Shown: in pieces, positions 24,609 through 36,830 of the stretch
Numbering within the stretch: the stretch's first letter is position 1
Layout of the letters: each line of letters opens with the position of its first letter
Source: an uncultured Microbacteriaceae bacterium
GTDB taxonomy: Bacteria > Actinomycetota > Actinomycetes > Actinomycetales > Microbacteriaceae
Direction of reading: 5' to 3'
DNA: 64,000 nt
Assembly: GCA_947487835.1 (NCBI GenBank)
Contig: CANKXX010000001.1
Location: forward strand, 1 to 64,000
Position numbers and translations under genes: made by a program
The notes under the pieces: generated by a model
The model's input: only the letters and a program-made list of their open reading frames with translations
Databases searched by the model: none
What the model was told of the DNA's origin: nothing

Positions 24609-26267
24609 ATGACCGTCGATCTCGTCCTGCATTCCGGCCGCGTCTTCACCGGCACCGAGCTCTCCTCGACCGCGACAGCGGTCGCCGTGACCGCGGGCCG
24701 CGTCGTCGCGATCGGCACCGACGCCGAGATCCGCGGGCTGGGACCCGCCGCGGACACCATCGACGCGCGGGGCGGACTCATCGGTCCGTCCTTCGTCGAC
24801 GCGCACATCCACCCCCTGCAGGGCGGCCACGAGCGCCTGCACTGCGACCTCACCGACGCCACGGACGCCGCGTCGACGCTGGAGATCATCGGCGCCTACG
24901 CGGCCGCCCACCCCGACGACGACTGGATCGTCGGGGGCGGCTGGCACCTGCCGCACTTCCCCGGCGGGCGCCCCGACGCGGAGTCCCTGGAGCGCGTGGC
25001 GCCCGGGCGGAAGATCTACCTCGTCAACGCGGATCATCACGGCGCCTGGGTGTCCCCGGCCGCGCTACGGGCGGCGGGCGTCGACCGGAACACCCCCGAG
25101 CCCGCGGGCGGGCACTTCGACCGGGATGCCGACGGCCGCCCCACCGGGACCGCGCAGGAGGCGGCGATGGAGGTGTTCGCGCCCTTCCTGCCGGTGCCCG
25201 ACGTGGACGACTACGTCGAGGCCGTCGGCGAGGCGCAGCGCTACCTGCAGTCCTTCGGCATCACGGGCTGGCAGGACGCGATCATCGGCGACTACGCCGG
25301 ATTCGGCGACAGCACGGAGGCGTACCTCCGCGTCGTCGACTCCGGCGAGCTCGTGTCCCGGGTGACCGGGGCCCTCTGGCTGCCGCGCGGGCTGACCCTG
25401 GACACGGTCGACGACACCGTCGAGCGGCTCGTCGCGGCCCGGGATGCCGTGGGCGACCGGAGGAACGCGCTCGGCGGGTCCTTCCGCGCGACGACGGTGA
25501 AGATCATGCAGGACGGGGTGCCGGAGAGCCAGACGGCCGCCATGAAGGAGCCCTACCTCGACGCCTGCGGGCACCCGACCGGCGTGCGGGGCGAGTCGCA
25601 CTTCCCGCCGGAGGTGCTGAACGCCGCCGCGGTCGCGCTCACCCGGGCGGGCTTCCAGCTCCACATCCACGCCATCGGCGACCGCGCCGTGGCCGAGAGC
25701 CTCGACGCGCTGCGCGCCGCGCGGGCGGCGGGGGACGACAACCGCATGCGGCACCACCTCGCGCACCTGCAGCAGGTGGACCTTGCCGACATCCCCGCCA
25801 TGGCGGAGCTCGGGGTCACCGCGAACATCCAGGCGCTGTGGGCCGCGGCGAGCGACCAGATGGTCGACCTCAACCGCTCCATCGTCGGGCAGAAGCGCTT
25901 CTCGGAGCAGTATCCCTTCGCCAGCATGGCCGCCGCGGGGGTCCCGCTCGCCATGGGCTCGGACTGGCCGGTGTCCACCCCGGACCCGTGGCAGGCCATC
26001 GCTGTCGCGGTGACCCGGGTCGAACCGGGCAGCGGGGCCGAGCCGCTCGGCGTCGGGGAGGAGCTCGGGCTCGCCCAGGCGCTCGCCGCGTACACGTCGG
26101 GATCCGCGCGCGTCGCCCATCACGACGACGCCGGAACGCTGCGCGTCGGCGGGGCCGCGGACCTCGCCGTGAGCGACGTCGACCCCTTCTCCCTTCCGGC
26201 CGACGCCCTGCACACCGTGCGGACGGCGGCGACGGTCGCCTCCGGGCGCGTGGTCTTCTCCCGCTGA
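24609..26267 (+). CDS. Amidohydrolase family protein (YtcJ-like)
   Basis: A 552-residue metal-dependent amidohydrolase of the amidohydrolase-3 type. The first metal ligands are in FVDAHIHPL (about residue 63). LHIHAIGDRAV and LAHLQQVDL follow, and GSDWPVSTPDPW holds the last Asp. The N-terminal strands and C-terminal GGAADLAVSD form the usual composite beta domain. Substrates of this group are poorly known; N-acyl amines, ureido compounds and hydantoin-like amides are possible. It lies 58 bases after the amidase and probably belongs to the same pathway. Confidence 0.85.
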   Translation: MTVDLVLHSGRVFTGTELSSTATAVAVTAGRVVAIGTDAEIRGLGPAADTIDARGGLIGPSFVDAHIHPLQGGHERLHCDLTDATDAASTLEIIGAYAAAHPDDDWIVGGGWHLPHFPGGRPDAESLERVAPGRKIYLVNADHHGAWVSPAALRAAGVDRNTPEPAGGHFDRDADGRPTGTAQEAAMEVFAPFLPVPDVDDYVEAVGEAQRYLQSFGITGWQDAIIGDYAGFGDSTEAYLRVVDSGELVSRVTGALWLPRGLTLDTVDDTVERLVAARDAVGDRRNALGGSFRATTVKIMQDGVPESQTAAMKEPYLDACGHPTGVRGESHFPPEVLNAAAVALTRAGFQLHIHAIGDRAVAESLDALRAARAAGDDNRMRHHLAHLQQVDLADIPAMAELGVTANIQALWAAASDQMVDLNRSIVGQKRFSEQYPFASMAAAGVPLAMGSDWPVSTPDPWQAIAVAVTRVEPGSGAEPLGVGEELGLAQALAAYTSGSARVAHHDDAGTLRVGGAADLAVSDVDPFSLPADALHTVRTAATVASGRVVFSR

Positions 26268-26427
26268 GGATCGGCGCCCGCCCGACCGGCCGCGCCGCAC
26301 CCGCGCTTAGAGGCACTCCTACGGAATCAGTTGTCCTCCGCGGGTCTTTCGGTCGTTCTTCGAGCGAAAACGGCGCAGGAGCGACTGTTTCGCCGGTGTA
26401 AAACCTCGACGGAATCCGTGTCGTGCA

Positions 26428-26455
26428 TTGCGTTGGGCTCGTTCCAGCGCATAGT
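26428..26455 (+). promoter_or_regulatory. Candidate promoter of the polyamine transporter operon
   Basis: TTGCGT (26428-26433) and CATAGT (26450-26455) are 16 bases apart in the 264-base gap before the ABC ATPase gene. The gap is less GC-rich than the genes around it. The -10 is imperfect, so this is only the best candidate seen. Confidence 0.35.
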
Positions 26456-26531
26456 TTGTGGAAACCGCAGCGGACGGAAGCGTCGCGACCAACGCCGCGG
26501 CCGGCCGACGAGAACCGACTCACGAAGGGGC

Positions 26532-27671
26532 ATGGGCGAGATGACGATGACCCTGGACAGCACCGACGCGGACGCCATGGCCGCGGGCAGGCCCGGGCGG
26601 GTCGTCCTCACCGGCGTATCCAAGGTCTACGGCAAGGCGTACGCGGTCGAGAACCTCGACCTCGACGTGCGCGCGGGGGAGTTCATCTCCCTCCTCGGCC
26701 CGAGCGGGTGCGGCAAGACCACCACCCTGCGGATGATCGGCGGTTTCGAGTTCCCGGACGCCGGCACCATCTCCATCTCGGGGCGGGCCGTGCACGCGCT
26801 GCCCCCGCACCGGCGACCCGTCAACACCGTCTTCCAGGCCTACGCGCTGTTCCCGCACATGTCCGTCGCCCGCAACGTGGCGTACGGGCTCACCTACGGG
26901 TCCGTGCCCAAGGCCGACATCGGTCCCCGGGTGCGCGACGCCCTGGCCATGGTCCGCATGTCGCACCTGGCCGACCGGATGCCGGCCCAGCTCTCCGGTG
27001 GCCAGCAGCAGCGCATCGCGCTCGCCCGCGCCCTGGTCAACCGTCCCGCCGTGCTGCTGCTCGACGAGCCGATGTCCGCGCTCGACCGCAAGCTCCGCGA
27101 GGAGATGCAGATCGAGCTCAAGCTCCTGCAGCAGCAGCTCGGCACCACCTTCGTGTTCGTCACGCACGACCAGGAGGAGGCGATGACGATGAGCGACCGG
27201 ATCGCGGTGATGAACCACGGCCGGATCGAGCAGGTCGGCACGCCGTCCACGGTGTACGACGCCCCCGAGTCCGCCTACGTCGCCGGCTTCATCGGGCAGC
27301 AGAACTTCTTCTCCGGCACGATCGACCGCGCCGACGGGGGTGCCGTCGGCATGACCGTCGAGGGGTCCCGCGTCGCCACCGGCCGTCCCTCCGGCCTCGC
27401 CGTGGGCACCGAGGCCACGTTCGCGGTGCGGCCCGAGCACGTGACCGTCAGCGTGACCGCCGACGCCGGGGTCAACGTGATCCCTGCCACCCTGATGGGC
27501 ATCAGCCAGCTGGGCTCCGCGCTCCAGCTCGTGCTGCTCACCGCGGGCGGCCTGAAGATCACGGCCAGGACCAGCCGGTCCTCCGAGGTCCCGACGACCA
27601 TCGGCAGCACCGTGTGGTGCCGCTGGGACGCCGCCGCCGTGCACGTCTTCCCGGGATCGGCCACCGCGTGA
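26532..27671 (+). CDS. potA: Polyamine ABC transporter ATP-binding protein (PotA-like)
   Basis: A 379-residue ATPase. Walker A is GPSGCGKTT (about residue 57), the signature is LSGGQQQR and Walker B is VLLLDEP. A switch His follows in VTHDQEEA, and a C-terminal TOBE domain (about 280-379) holds FAVRPEHV. The order and neighbours match spermidine/putrescine importers. The ATG at 26532 follows CGAAGGGG. Longer in-frame starts give a basic, low-complexity N-terminus and were rejected. The other three transporter genes follow in the order binding protein, permease, permease. Confidence 0.9.
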   Translation: MGEMTMTLDSTDADAMAAGRPGRVVLTGVSKVYGKAYAVENLDLDVRAGEFISLLGPSGCGKTTTLRMIGGFEFPDAGTISISGRAVHALPPHRRPVNTVFQAYALFPHMSVARNVAYGLTYGSVPKADIGPRVRDALAMVRMSHLADRMPAQLSGGQQQRIALARALVNRPAVLLLDEPMSALDRKLREEMQIELKLLQQQLGTTFVFVTHDQEEAMTMSDRIAVMNHGRIEQVGTPSTVYDAPESAYVAGFIGQQNFFSGTIDRADGGAVGMTVEGSRVATGRPSGLAVGTEATFAVRPEHVTVSVTADAGVNVIPATLMGISQLGSALQLVLLTAGGLKITARTSRSSEVPTTIGSTVWCRWDAAAVHVFPGSATA

Positions 27672-27753
27672 CCCGCCAGAGCCTCGTTCCCGTTCCCCAG
27701 CGAACCCGCCGCAGCCCGCGCACCCCCTGCCCCCGACAGAAGGACCTGTAGCC

Positions 27754-28902
27754 ATGCCCGAGAAGAGTGACGTCCGCCTGCTCCTGCCCGCCTCGATGAC
27801 CGGGCACGTGTCGCGCCGCCTGTTCCTCGGCGGCCTGCTCGGGGCCGGCGCGACCGCGGCGCTCGCCGCCTGCTCCACCGGCTCCGGGTCGGGCGGATCC
27901 GGCGGCTCCGGCGACCTGAACATCTACACCTGGGGGGAGTACGACGACCCCGACGTGCTGAGCGCCTTCACCGCCGAGGCCGGGCCGAAGATCACGATCG
28001 ACAGCTACGGCTCGAACCAGGAGATGATCGCGAAGCTGGTCGCGGCCGCGGGCACCAGCGGGTACGACATCTGCCTGCCGACGCACCAGTACATCCCGCA
28101 GATGGCCGCGAGCGACCTGCTCGAGGAGCTCGACCTCGACAAGATCCCGAACTTCTCGAACGTCGACCCCGCCTACGTCGACCAGGCCTTCGACCCGGGC
28201 AACCGGTACTCCGTGCCGAAGGCCTGGGGTTCCACCGGGTACGCCTACGACACGACGGCCGTGCAGCGCGAGCTCACCAGCTGGGCCGACTTCTGGGAGG
28301 TCGCGCAGAACGAGGCGAGCGGCAGCCTCTCGCTGCTCGAGGATCCGAACGAGATCGCCTACGCCTACTTCTTCGCGAACGGCATCGACCCGCTCACGAC
28401 GGACGAGGGGCACCTCGAGGAGTACCGCAGGTTCATCGTCGAGCAGATCGCCCCGCACGTGCAGACGTTCGAGTCCTACCCGGGCGCGTCGATCACGGGC
28501 AACGCGCGCGTCCTCGCGCAGGCGTTCAACGGCGACGCGCGCGCCGGGATCCTGGAGAACGAGGAGCCAGACCGGTGGCGCTACGTCACCCCGTCGGAGG
28601 GCGGCAACCTCTGGCAGGACAACTGGGTCATCGTCAAGGGCGCGCCCAACGTCGACGCGGCGCACGAGTTCATCAACTACGTGCTCGACCCCGAGGTGTC
28701 GCTCAAGGAGCTGCTCTACATCGGCTACCACACGGGCCTCAAGGACATCGAGCAGGCCGCGATCGACGCGGGAGCCGAGCTGCCCGAGCTCATCTTCTTC
28801 ACGCCCGAGCAGACGGAGAAGCTGGTGTTCGCCGAGCTCAACGAAGCCGAACAGGTCTACGTCGACATCTACGACGAGCTGACGGCTTCGGCCGGTCAGT
28901 GA
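27754..28902 (+). CDS. potD: Polyamine-binding lipoprotein (PotD/PotF-like), Tat-exported
   Basis: A 382-residue extracytoplasmic solute-binding protein. The N-terminus has a twin-arginine signal (SRRLFLGG, Arg21-Arg22) and a lipobox LAAC with Cys40, then a Gly/Ser linker. The mature part begins LNIYTWGEYDDPDVL, the family signature, where the conserved Trp and Asp residues contact the polyamine. Tat export of a lipoprotein binding protein is less usual than Sec export but known in Actinobacteria. GAAGGA precedes the start. The stop overlaps the first permease gene. Confidence 0.92.
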   Translation: MPEKSDVRLLLPASMTGHVSRRLFLGGLLGAGATAALAACSTGSGSGGSGGSGDLNIYTWGEYDDPDVLSAFTAEAGPKITIDSYGSNQEMIAKLVAAAGTSGYDICLPTHQYIPQMAASDLLEELDLDKIPNFSNVDPAYVDQAFDPGNRYSVPKAWGSTGYAYDTTAVQRELTSWADFWEVAQNEASGSLSLLEDPNEIAYAYFFANGIDPLTTDEGHLEEYRRFIVEQIAPHVQTFESYPGASITGNARVLAQAFNGDARAGILENEEPDRWRYVTPSEGGNLWQDNWVIVKGAPNVDAAHEFINYVLDPEVSLKELLYIGYHTGLKDIEQAAIDAGAELPELIFFTPEQTEKLVFAELNEAEQVYVDIYDELTASAGQ

Positions 28903-29864
28903 TGGCGGTCGACGCGGCGGTGCGGACGGCACCCGCGGCACGCACCGGCAGGCGTCGGCTGCGCTGGTCGATCGGCATGCTCGCGCTGCCCATCAGCGCG
29001 TGGCTGGTCTTCTTCTTCATCGTGCCGTTCGGGCTGATCCTCTGGTACAGCTTCGGCGACAAGCCGAGCCTCTACGTGACGCACTCGAACGACGTGCTGA
29101 GCCTCGACCGCTACGTCGAGGCGGTCAGCCCCGCGTTCCTGCAGACCTTCGGCCGCACGCTCGAGATCTCGGTCGTCGGCACCGTGCTGTGCCTGCTCAT
29201 CGCATTCCCGATGGCGTACTGGATGGCCACCAAGCTCTCGCCGCGCCGCCAGGGGCTCGTGCTCGCACTCGTGCTCATCCCGTACTGGACGAACTTCCTC
29301 GTCCGCACCATCGGCTGGCAGATCACGCTGAGCCCGGAGGGTTTCCTCTCCCAGGGGCTGCAGGCGCTCGGCCTGCGGGACGGCCCGCTCGAGGTGCTGT
29401 ACACCATGCCGGCCGTGCAGCTCGGCGTCGTTTACAACTACCTCCCGCTGATGATCCTGCCGCTCTACGTCGCGCTCGAGCGGATGGACCACCGGCTGCT
29501 CGAGGCGAGCCGGGACCTCGGCGCCAACGCGATCGAGAGCTTCCGCCGGGTCACCCTCCCGCTCGCGCTGCCCGGCATCGCCGCGGGCATGCTGCTCGTC
29601 TTCGTGCCGCTGATGGGCGACTACATCACGCCGAGCGTGCTCGGCGGAGCGCAGGGCGGCATGGTCGGCCAGATGGTGGCCGGGCAGTTCAGCCGGGCGC
29701 AGAACTGGGCGCTCGGGTCCGCGATGGCGATCATCCTCATGCTCGCGATCCTCGCGACCGTGGTGATCTTCGCCCTGGTCGCCCGGCTGGTGGGCTCGGT
29801 GCTCGGCCGGGTGCAGCGGGTCGACCTCTCGGCGGCCCTGCCGCAGCAGGGGGGTGCCCGATGA
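28902..29864 (+). CDS. potB: Polyamine ABC transporter permease (PotB-like)
   Basis: A 320-residue inner-membrane permease with six predicted helices. The first is WSIGMLALPISAWLVFFFIV. The cytoplasmic EAA loop, EASRDLGANAIESFRRVTLP (about residue 205), contacts the ATPase. SFGDKPSLYVTHSNDVLSLDRY is a typical external loop of PotB relatives. The ATG overlaps the stop of the binding-protein gene by one base, and the end overlaps the next permease by ATGA. Confidence 0.9.
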   Translation: MAVDAAVRTAPAARTGRRRLRWSIGMLALPISAWLVFFFIVPFGLILWYSFGDKPSLYVTHSNDVLSLDRYVEAVSPAFLQTFGRTLEISVVGTVLCLLIAFPMAYWMATKLSPRRQGLVLALVLIPYWTNFLVRTIGWQITLSPEGFLSQGLQALGLRDGPLEVLYTMPAVQLGVVYNYLPLMILPLYVALERMDHRLLEASRDLGANAIESFRRVTLPLALPGIAAGMLLVFVPLMGDYITPSVLGGAQGGMVGQMVAGQFSRAQNWALGSAMAIILMLAILATVVIFALVARLVGSVLGRVQRVDLSAALPQQGGAR

Positions 29865-30859
29865 CCGAGGTGCGCACGGACGCGACGACGACCGGCCCGG
29901 CGGACGGGACCGGGGCGGCGTCCACGGCCGGGACCACCGCCGCCAGCGCCGCGGGAACACGCTCGACGGCGGTGCCCGCGGCCGGCGCCGCGCCCATCGC
30001 ACGCAAGCGTCGCCGGTCGCTGACCGACGTGCTCATCGCGGCCTGGGGCGTGCTCGGCCTGCTCTTCCTCTTCTTCCCGGTGATCGTGATCATCGTCTAC
30101 TCGTTCAACACGGGGCGCCAGCTGCGGTCCTGGGACGGCTTCGGGTTCTCCTCCTACGAGAACGCGCTGAGCAACCCCACGATCGTCGCGACGATCCAGG
30201 TGTCGATCCTCGCGGCCGCGGGCTCCGCCGTCGTGTCGACGATCCTCGGCTCGCTGGCCGGCGTCGCCCTGGCGAGGCGGCCCTCCGCCCGCTGGGTCGG
30301 CTGGCTCACCCTGCTCCTCGGGCTCATCATGGTGACCCCGGAGATCGTGAACGCCGTCTCGCTGCTGCCGTGGTTCGTGGACCTCAGCAACACCTGGAAC
30401 CTCGATATCTTCGCCGTCGGACAGGTGCGCCTGATCGTCGCCCACTCGCTCTTCTCCTGCGCCGTCGTCACGTTCATCGTCCGTGCCCGCATGGCCGGGG
30501 TGGACGAGTCGCTCGAGGAGGCGGCGGCGGACCTCGGCGCCCCGCCGCTGCGCCGGTTCCTCGACATCACGTTCCCGCTCATGCGGCCCGCGGTGATCTC
30601 CGGCGCGCTGCTCACGTTCACCCTGAGCCTCGACAACACCGTGCTGTCGAGCTTCGTCTCCGTCGCCGGCTCCACCCCGTGGCCGGTCTACGTGTTCGCG
30701 TCGCTCCGCTCCACCCTGCGGCCCGAGATCGCGGCGGTCTCCACGCTCATGCTCGGCCTCACCCTCATCGCGCTCGCGCTCGTCGGGCTCGTCCTGCGGC
30801 GGGCGAGCAGGACGACCGGGAACGCGAGCGGGGGGCTCGCCGCGACGCTCGTCGGCTGA
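29861..30859 (+). CDS. potC: Polyamine ABC transporter permease (PotC-like)
   Basis: A 332-residue permease. The first ~50 residues are an unusual Thr/Ala/Gly-rich tail ending in the basic ARKRRRS. A shorter form starting further in cannot be excluded, but the ATG at 29861 is the one coupled to the previous gene. Six helices follow, beginning VLIAAWGVLGLLFLFFPVIV. The EAA loop is EAAADLGAPPLRRFLDITFP. SFNTGRQLRSWDGFGFSSY and SLDNTVLSSFVS are typical PotC segments. Confidence 0.9.
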   Translation: MTEVRTDATTTGPADGTGAASTAGTTAASAAGTRSTAVPAAGAAPIARKRRRSLTDVLIAAWGVLGLLFLFFPVIVIIVYSFNTGRQLRSWDGFGFSSYENALSNPTIVATIQVSILAAAGSAVVSTILGSLAGVALARRPSARWVGWLTLLLGLIMVTPEIVNAVSLLPWFVDLSNTWNLDIFAVGQVRLIVAHSLFSCAVVTFIVRARMAGVDESLEEAAADLGAPPLRRFLDITFPLMRPAVISGALLTFTLSLDNTVLSSFVSVAGSTPWPVYVFASLRSTLRPEIAAVSTLMLGLTLIALALVGLVLRRASRTTGNASGGLAATLVG

Positions 30860-30946
30860 CCGGCCGCACCCGCCCCCGTTCTCTCCTCCTTCCGCACCCA
30901 CGACCATTCGCCACCACCACCCGCACAGGACCAACGAAGGACCCCG

Positions 30947-32374
30947 ATGCCCGCTCCCACCCTGCAGAACTTTATCGACGGACACTTCGTCGCCCCGACC
31001 GGCACGACGACGCTCGACGTGGTGAACCCGGTGACGGGGGAGACCGTCGCCCTCGCCCCGGTGTCCACGCCCGAGGACGTCGACACCGCCATGCGAGCCG
31101 CGAAGGCGGCGTTCCGGCCGTGGTCCCGCCTCACCCCGAGCGCCCGCCAGCTCGCTCTGCTGAAGCTCGCGGACGCGATCGACGCGAATGCCGCCGAGAT
31201 TGTGGAGGCGCAGCACCGCAACACCGGGCAGCCCCGCGCGACCATCGCCGAGGACGAGGTGGCGGCGGGCGCCGACCAGATCCGCTTCTTCGCCGGCGCC
31301 GCGAGGCTGCTCGAGGGCCGGTCGGCCGGGGAGTACATCGAGGGCACGACGTCGTACGTGCGCCGGGAGCCGATCGGCGTCGTCGGTCAGGTGACGCCGT
31401 GGAACTTCCCGTTCCTCATGGCGGTCTGGAAGATCGGGCCCGCGCTCGCCGCGGGCAACACGGTGGTGCTCAAGCCGAGCGACACGACGCCGGAGTCCAC
31501 GCTCGTGCTGGCCCGGATCAGCCAGGGCATCCTGCCCGACGGCGTGCTCAACGTCGTGCTCGGCAACGCCGAGACCGGCGAGGCGATCGTCGAGCACCCG
31601 GTGCCGGGGCTCATCTCGATCACCGGCTCCGTGCGGGCGGGCACCGCCGTGGCCGGCGCCGCCGCCAAGACGCTCAAGCGCGCGCACCTCGAGCTCGGCG
31701 GGAAGGCGCCCGCCGTCGTGTTCGCCGACGTCGACGTCGCGGCCACCGCATCCTCGATCGCCGACTTCTCGTTCTACAACGCCGGTCAGGACTGCACGGC
31801 CATCACCCGCGTGCTCGTGCACGAGTCGATCCACGACGCGCTCGTGGAGTCGCTCGTGACGGCGGCCGAGGCCCGGGCGACCGGCGGCGACGAGACCGAG
31901 AACTACTTCGGCCCGCTGAACAACGCGACGCACTTCGAGAAGGTGTCCGGTGCGGTCGAGGGCCTGCCCGAGCACGCGACCGTCGCCACGGGCGGGCACC
32001 GCGTGGGCGAGAAGGGCTTCTTCTACGCGCCGACCGTGATCACCGGGGTGAAGCAGACGGACGACATCGTGCAGGAGGAGACGTTCGGCCCGGTCATCAC
32101 GGTGCAGTCGTTCGAGACCGAGGACGAGGCGATCGAACTGGCGAACGACGTGCGTTACGCCCTCGCCTCGAGCGTGTGGACCCGCGACCACGGCACGGCG
32201 ATGCGGGTGTCGCGCGACCTCGACTTCGGTGCGGTGTGGATCAATACCCACATCCTGCTCACCGCCGAGATGCCCCACGGCGGCTTCAAGTACTCGGGCT
32301 ACGGCAAGGACCTCTCCATGTACGGCGTCGAGGACTACACGCGCATCAAGCACGTCATGTCGTCGCACGAGTAG
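30947..32374 (+). CDS. Aldehyde dehydrogenase, probably aminobutyraldehyde dehydrogenase
   Basis: A 475-residue NAD-dependent aldehyde dehydrogenase. The general base is Glu249 (LELGGKAP) and the nucleophile Cys283 (GQDCTA). TPWNFPFLMAVWKIGPAL is the cofactor-binding loop. The size and the Trp-rich FPFLMAVWK loop resemble 4-aminobutanal (PatD/PuuC/betaine) dehydrogenases. It would oxidise the aldehydes made by the aminotransferase and oxidases, giving GABA from putrescine. GAAGGA lies upstream of the ATG. It sits 87 bases after potC, so read-through from the transporter operon is likely. Confidence 0.88.
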   Translation: MPAPTLQNFIDGHFVAPTGTTTLDVVNPVTGETVALAPVSTPEDVDTAMRAAKAAFRPWSRLTPSARQLALLKLADAIDANAAEIVEAQHRNTGQPRATIAEDEVAAGADQIRFFAGAARLLEGRSAGEYIEGTTSYVRREPIGVVGQVTPWNFPFLMAVWKIGPALAAGNTVVLKPSDTTPESTLVLARISQGILPDGVLNVVLGNAETGEAIVEHPVPGLISITGSVRAGTAVAGAAAKTLKRAHLELGGKAPAVVFADVDVAATASSIADFSFYNAGQDCTAITRVLVHESIHDALVESLVTAAEARATGGDETENYFGPLNNATHFEKVSGAVEGLPEHATVATGGHRVGEKGFFYAPTVITGVKQTDDIVQEETFGPVITVQSFETEDEAIELANDVRYALASSVWTRDHGTAMRVSRDLDFGAVWINTHILLTAEMPHGGFKYSGYGKDLSMYGVEDYTRIKHVMSSHE

Positions 32375-32398
32375 AGCCGGTCTGTAGAGAAGCTCTGA

Positions 32399-33232
32399 TC
32401 AGGCACGGCCTCCGAGCAGCCACGGGTCCTCGGGCCGGTTCGTCGGGGCGAAGCCCTGGGATTCCGCCATCGCGGCGACGCCGGCCAGTCCGCGGCCCAC
32501 GGTCTCCGGCTCGTGCCCGTCGCTCCCGAAGGTCACCCGGCGGCCCCCCTCCTCGCGCCACCAGGCGAGGATGCGGGGGTCGAGCGGCAGCTTGGCGTTG
32601 ACCTCGAGCACCCGGTCGGCGTCGGCGATGGCGCGCAGGGCGGCGCGGAACTCCTCCTCGAAGTCCTTGGGGTCGAACGGGCCGGCCTCCTCGGGCCAGG
32701 AGCGGATCGGGTAGTCGATGTGAGTGACGACCTCGAAGAGGTCGGAGCCCGCCACCATCCGCGGCAGCTCCGCCAGGTACTCGCGCAGCAGCGCGGACGC
32801 GTCGCGGTGCGGAAACAGGGCGAACGGCTCCGCGAACGCGTCGCCGTCGGGGAGGCAGTGCAGGGAGCCGAGCACCCGGTCGAACCGGCCGCGCGCGAGC
32901 ACCTCCGCGACCTCCCGGCCGTGGAGGTGCGGCTGGCCCACCTCGAGCCCGGTGAGGATGCGGAGGCCCGGATACCGGGCGCGGCAGGCGTCGACGGCGG
33001 CGAGGTAGCCGTCGACGTCGAACGCGGGAGCGCGCAGGATCCCGTCCGTGACGAGGGGACCGTAGTCGTCGACCAGATGCCCGGCCCGGAACGGCGTGAC
33101 ATCGAGGTGCTCGGTGAACGCGACCGCGGGCAGTCCCATCGCCACGGCTCGCGCGCACGAGCCGTCCAGGTCTCCGGAGAGCGCGTCCCAGGACCACTCG
33201 CTGTGCGCGTGACTGTCGGCGGGCAGCTGCAT
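32399..33232 (-). CDS. PHP domain phosphatase (histidinol-phosphatase-like)
   Basis: A 277-residue PHP protein. The first metal motif is [12 protein letters not shown] at the N-terminus, followed by [30 protein letters not shown] and FGSDGHEPE. These His/Asp/Glu residues build a three-metal phosphoesterase site. Histidinol-phosphatases (HisK type) have this layout, but no his genes are near, so another phosphate ester is possible. The ATG at 33232 puts the first motif at the N-terminus. A longer in-frame start at 33478 would run into the divergent UvrA-like gene. Confidence 0.8.
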   Translation of the reverse strand: MQLPADSHAHSEWSWDALSGDLDGSCARAVAMGLPAVAFTEHLDVTPFRAGHLVDDYGPLVTDGILRAPAFDVDGYLAAVDACRARYPGLRILTGLEVGQPHLHGREVAEVLARGRFDRVLGSLHCLPDGDAFAEPFALFPHRDASALLREYLAELPRMVAGSDLFEVVTHIDYPIRSWPEEAGPFDPKDFEEEFRAALRAIADADRVLEVNAKLPLDPRILAWWREEGGRRVTFGSDGHEPETVGRGLAGVAAMAESQGFAPTNRPEDPWLLGGRA

Positions 33233-33403
33233 GCGACCAGTATCCGCCGCCAGCCGCAGCCCGCGGGCCGCGGCCGACCGGGCCGTGCTCGACGCGGGCG
33301 ACATCCGGCGCAGGAAACCTACCACGGAGCACCGCCGCCTCGGTACCGTGTTCTTGCGCTCACGGCGCTCGCGGAACAGCCCCTCGGAGACAACGGAGAC
33401 ACG

Positions 33404-35821
<2,418 letters not shown>

Positions 35822-35846
35822 CGTGCGGGGCGCGGAAGGTGCGTGG

Positions 35847-36455
35847 TCAGGTGACGTCGTAGACCAGGTGCGTCGCCGTCGACGTGGCGACGGCGCTCCG
35901 CTGCACCAGGGTCCGGCGCGTGCCCTCCGGGAAGAGCGGCGTGCCTCCGCCGAGGAGCACGGGGGAGAGGTGCAGGGACAGCGAGTCGACCAGCCCGGCG
36001 GCCACCGCCGAGCCGACGGTCGCCCCGCCGCCCATGAGGACGACGGCGAGGTCCGCGCCCCGGCGGGACGATGCGGCGCGCTCCCGCGCGGCGGCGACGG
36101 CGTCCGCCAGGCCGGTGGTGACGAAGGTCCAGTCCAGGTCGGTGAGCCGAACCGACGTCGGACGCTCGCTCGTCACGACCACGAAGGCGGGCCTGCCGGC
36201 CTCGCGGGCGCCGTAGCCGACCTCGTCGTTCCAGCCGTCCGGCGCGTCGACGATGTCGAAGAGCCGGCGACCGAGGATCACCGCCCCCGACCGCTCGGTC
36301 GCCTCGCGGACGAGCCGGCGGTCGTGCGGGTCGTCGGAGAACGCCCAGGTGTGCAGGGCCTCGCCGCCGTCGCCGAGGCCGTTACCGGGGCCGGCGTTCG
36401 GGCCGGTCACGTAGCCGTCGAGGGAGACCGAGATGTCCGCGACGATGCGAGTCAT
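35847..36455 (-). CDS. Dihydrofolate reductase-like (RibD C-terminal) protein
   Basis: A 202-residue protein of the RibD C-terminal/DHFR-like family. [19 protein letters not shown] is the classic N-terminus. VILGRRLFD and [14 protein letters not shown] bind NADPH, and [16 protein letters not shown] is the typical C-terminal strand-loop. The physiological substrate is unknown. It is the last gene of a minus-strand operon, overlapping the second SMR gene by ATGA, behind a guanidine-III-type riboswitch. A reductase in a guanidine-efflux operon is unexpected. A second paralog lies at 43988-44563. Confidence 0.85.
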   Translation of the reverse strand: MTRIVADISVSLDGYVTGPNAGPGNGLGDGGEALHTWAFSDDPHDRRLVREATERSGAVILGRRLFDIVDAPDGWNDEVGYGAREAGRPAFVVVTSERPTSVRLTDLDWTFVTTGLADAVAAARERAASSRRGADLAVVLMGGGATVGSAVAAGLVDSLSLHLSPVLLGGGTPLFPEGTRRTLVQRSAVATSTATHLVYDVT

Positions 36456-36829
36456 ACGAGCGAGTCTGGCACCGGCTCCGACTCGGGCGACAGGGGTCGG
36501 CGCGACGGTTCGCGCGGCGGCACCAGCTTCAGGCCGATCACGGCGCAGATGATGCCCGCGAGAAAGATCGCCTTCCACATGGAGAACGCCTCGTCGCCCG
36601 TCGCCATGGCGTAGGCGACCGTGAGCGCGGCGCCCACGCCCACCCACACTGCGTACGCGGTGCCGATGGGGATGCGCCTCATCGCCCAGCTGAGGCCGGC
36701 CATGCTCGCGATGAGCCCGACCAGGAACACGACGGTGGGCACGACCGCCGTGAAGCCCTCGGAGCGGCCGAGCGCGGTGGCCCAGACCGCCTCGAAGACG
36801 GCGCTGATGAGCAGCACGATCCACGCCAT
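36452..36829 (-). CDS. SMR family exporter, Gdx/SugE type, second subunit
   Basis: A 125-residue small multidrug resistance protein with four helices. Glu13 is the proton/substrate carboxylate. Trp16, Ser42, Tyr59 and Trp62 match the guanidinium-site residues of Gdx proteins, and GTAYAVWVGVGA is the subtype signature. It has a hydrophilic ~20-residue C-terminal tail that its partner lacks. It starts 2 bases from the stop of the first SMR gene, so the two may form a heterodimer as in EbrAB or YkkCD. It would swap guanidinium out for protons. Confidence 0.9.
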   Translation of the reverse strand: MAWIVLLISAVFEAVWATALGRSEGFTAVVPTVVFLVGLIASMAGLSWAMRRIPIGTAYAVWVGVGAALTVAYAMATGDEAFSMWKAIFLAGIICAVIGLKLVPPREPSRRPLSPESEPVPDSLV

Positions 36830-36830
36830 G

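Noticed and set aside
29621-32368. 915-residue reading frame on the minus strand
   Set aside because: It is a shadow of potC and the aldehyde dehydrogenase gene with low-complexity Arg/Gly/Asp/Glu content and no domain.
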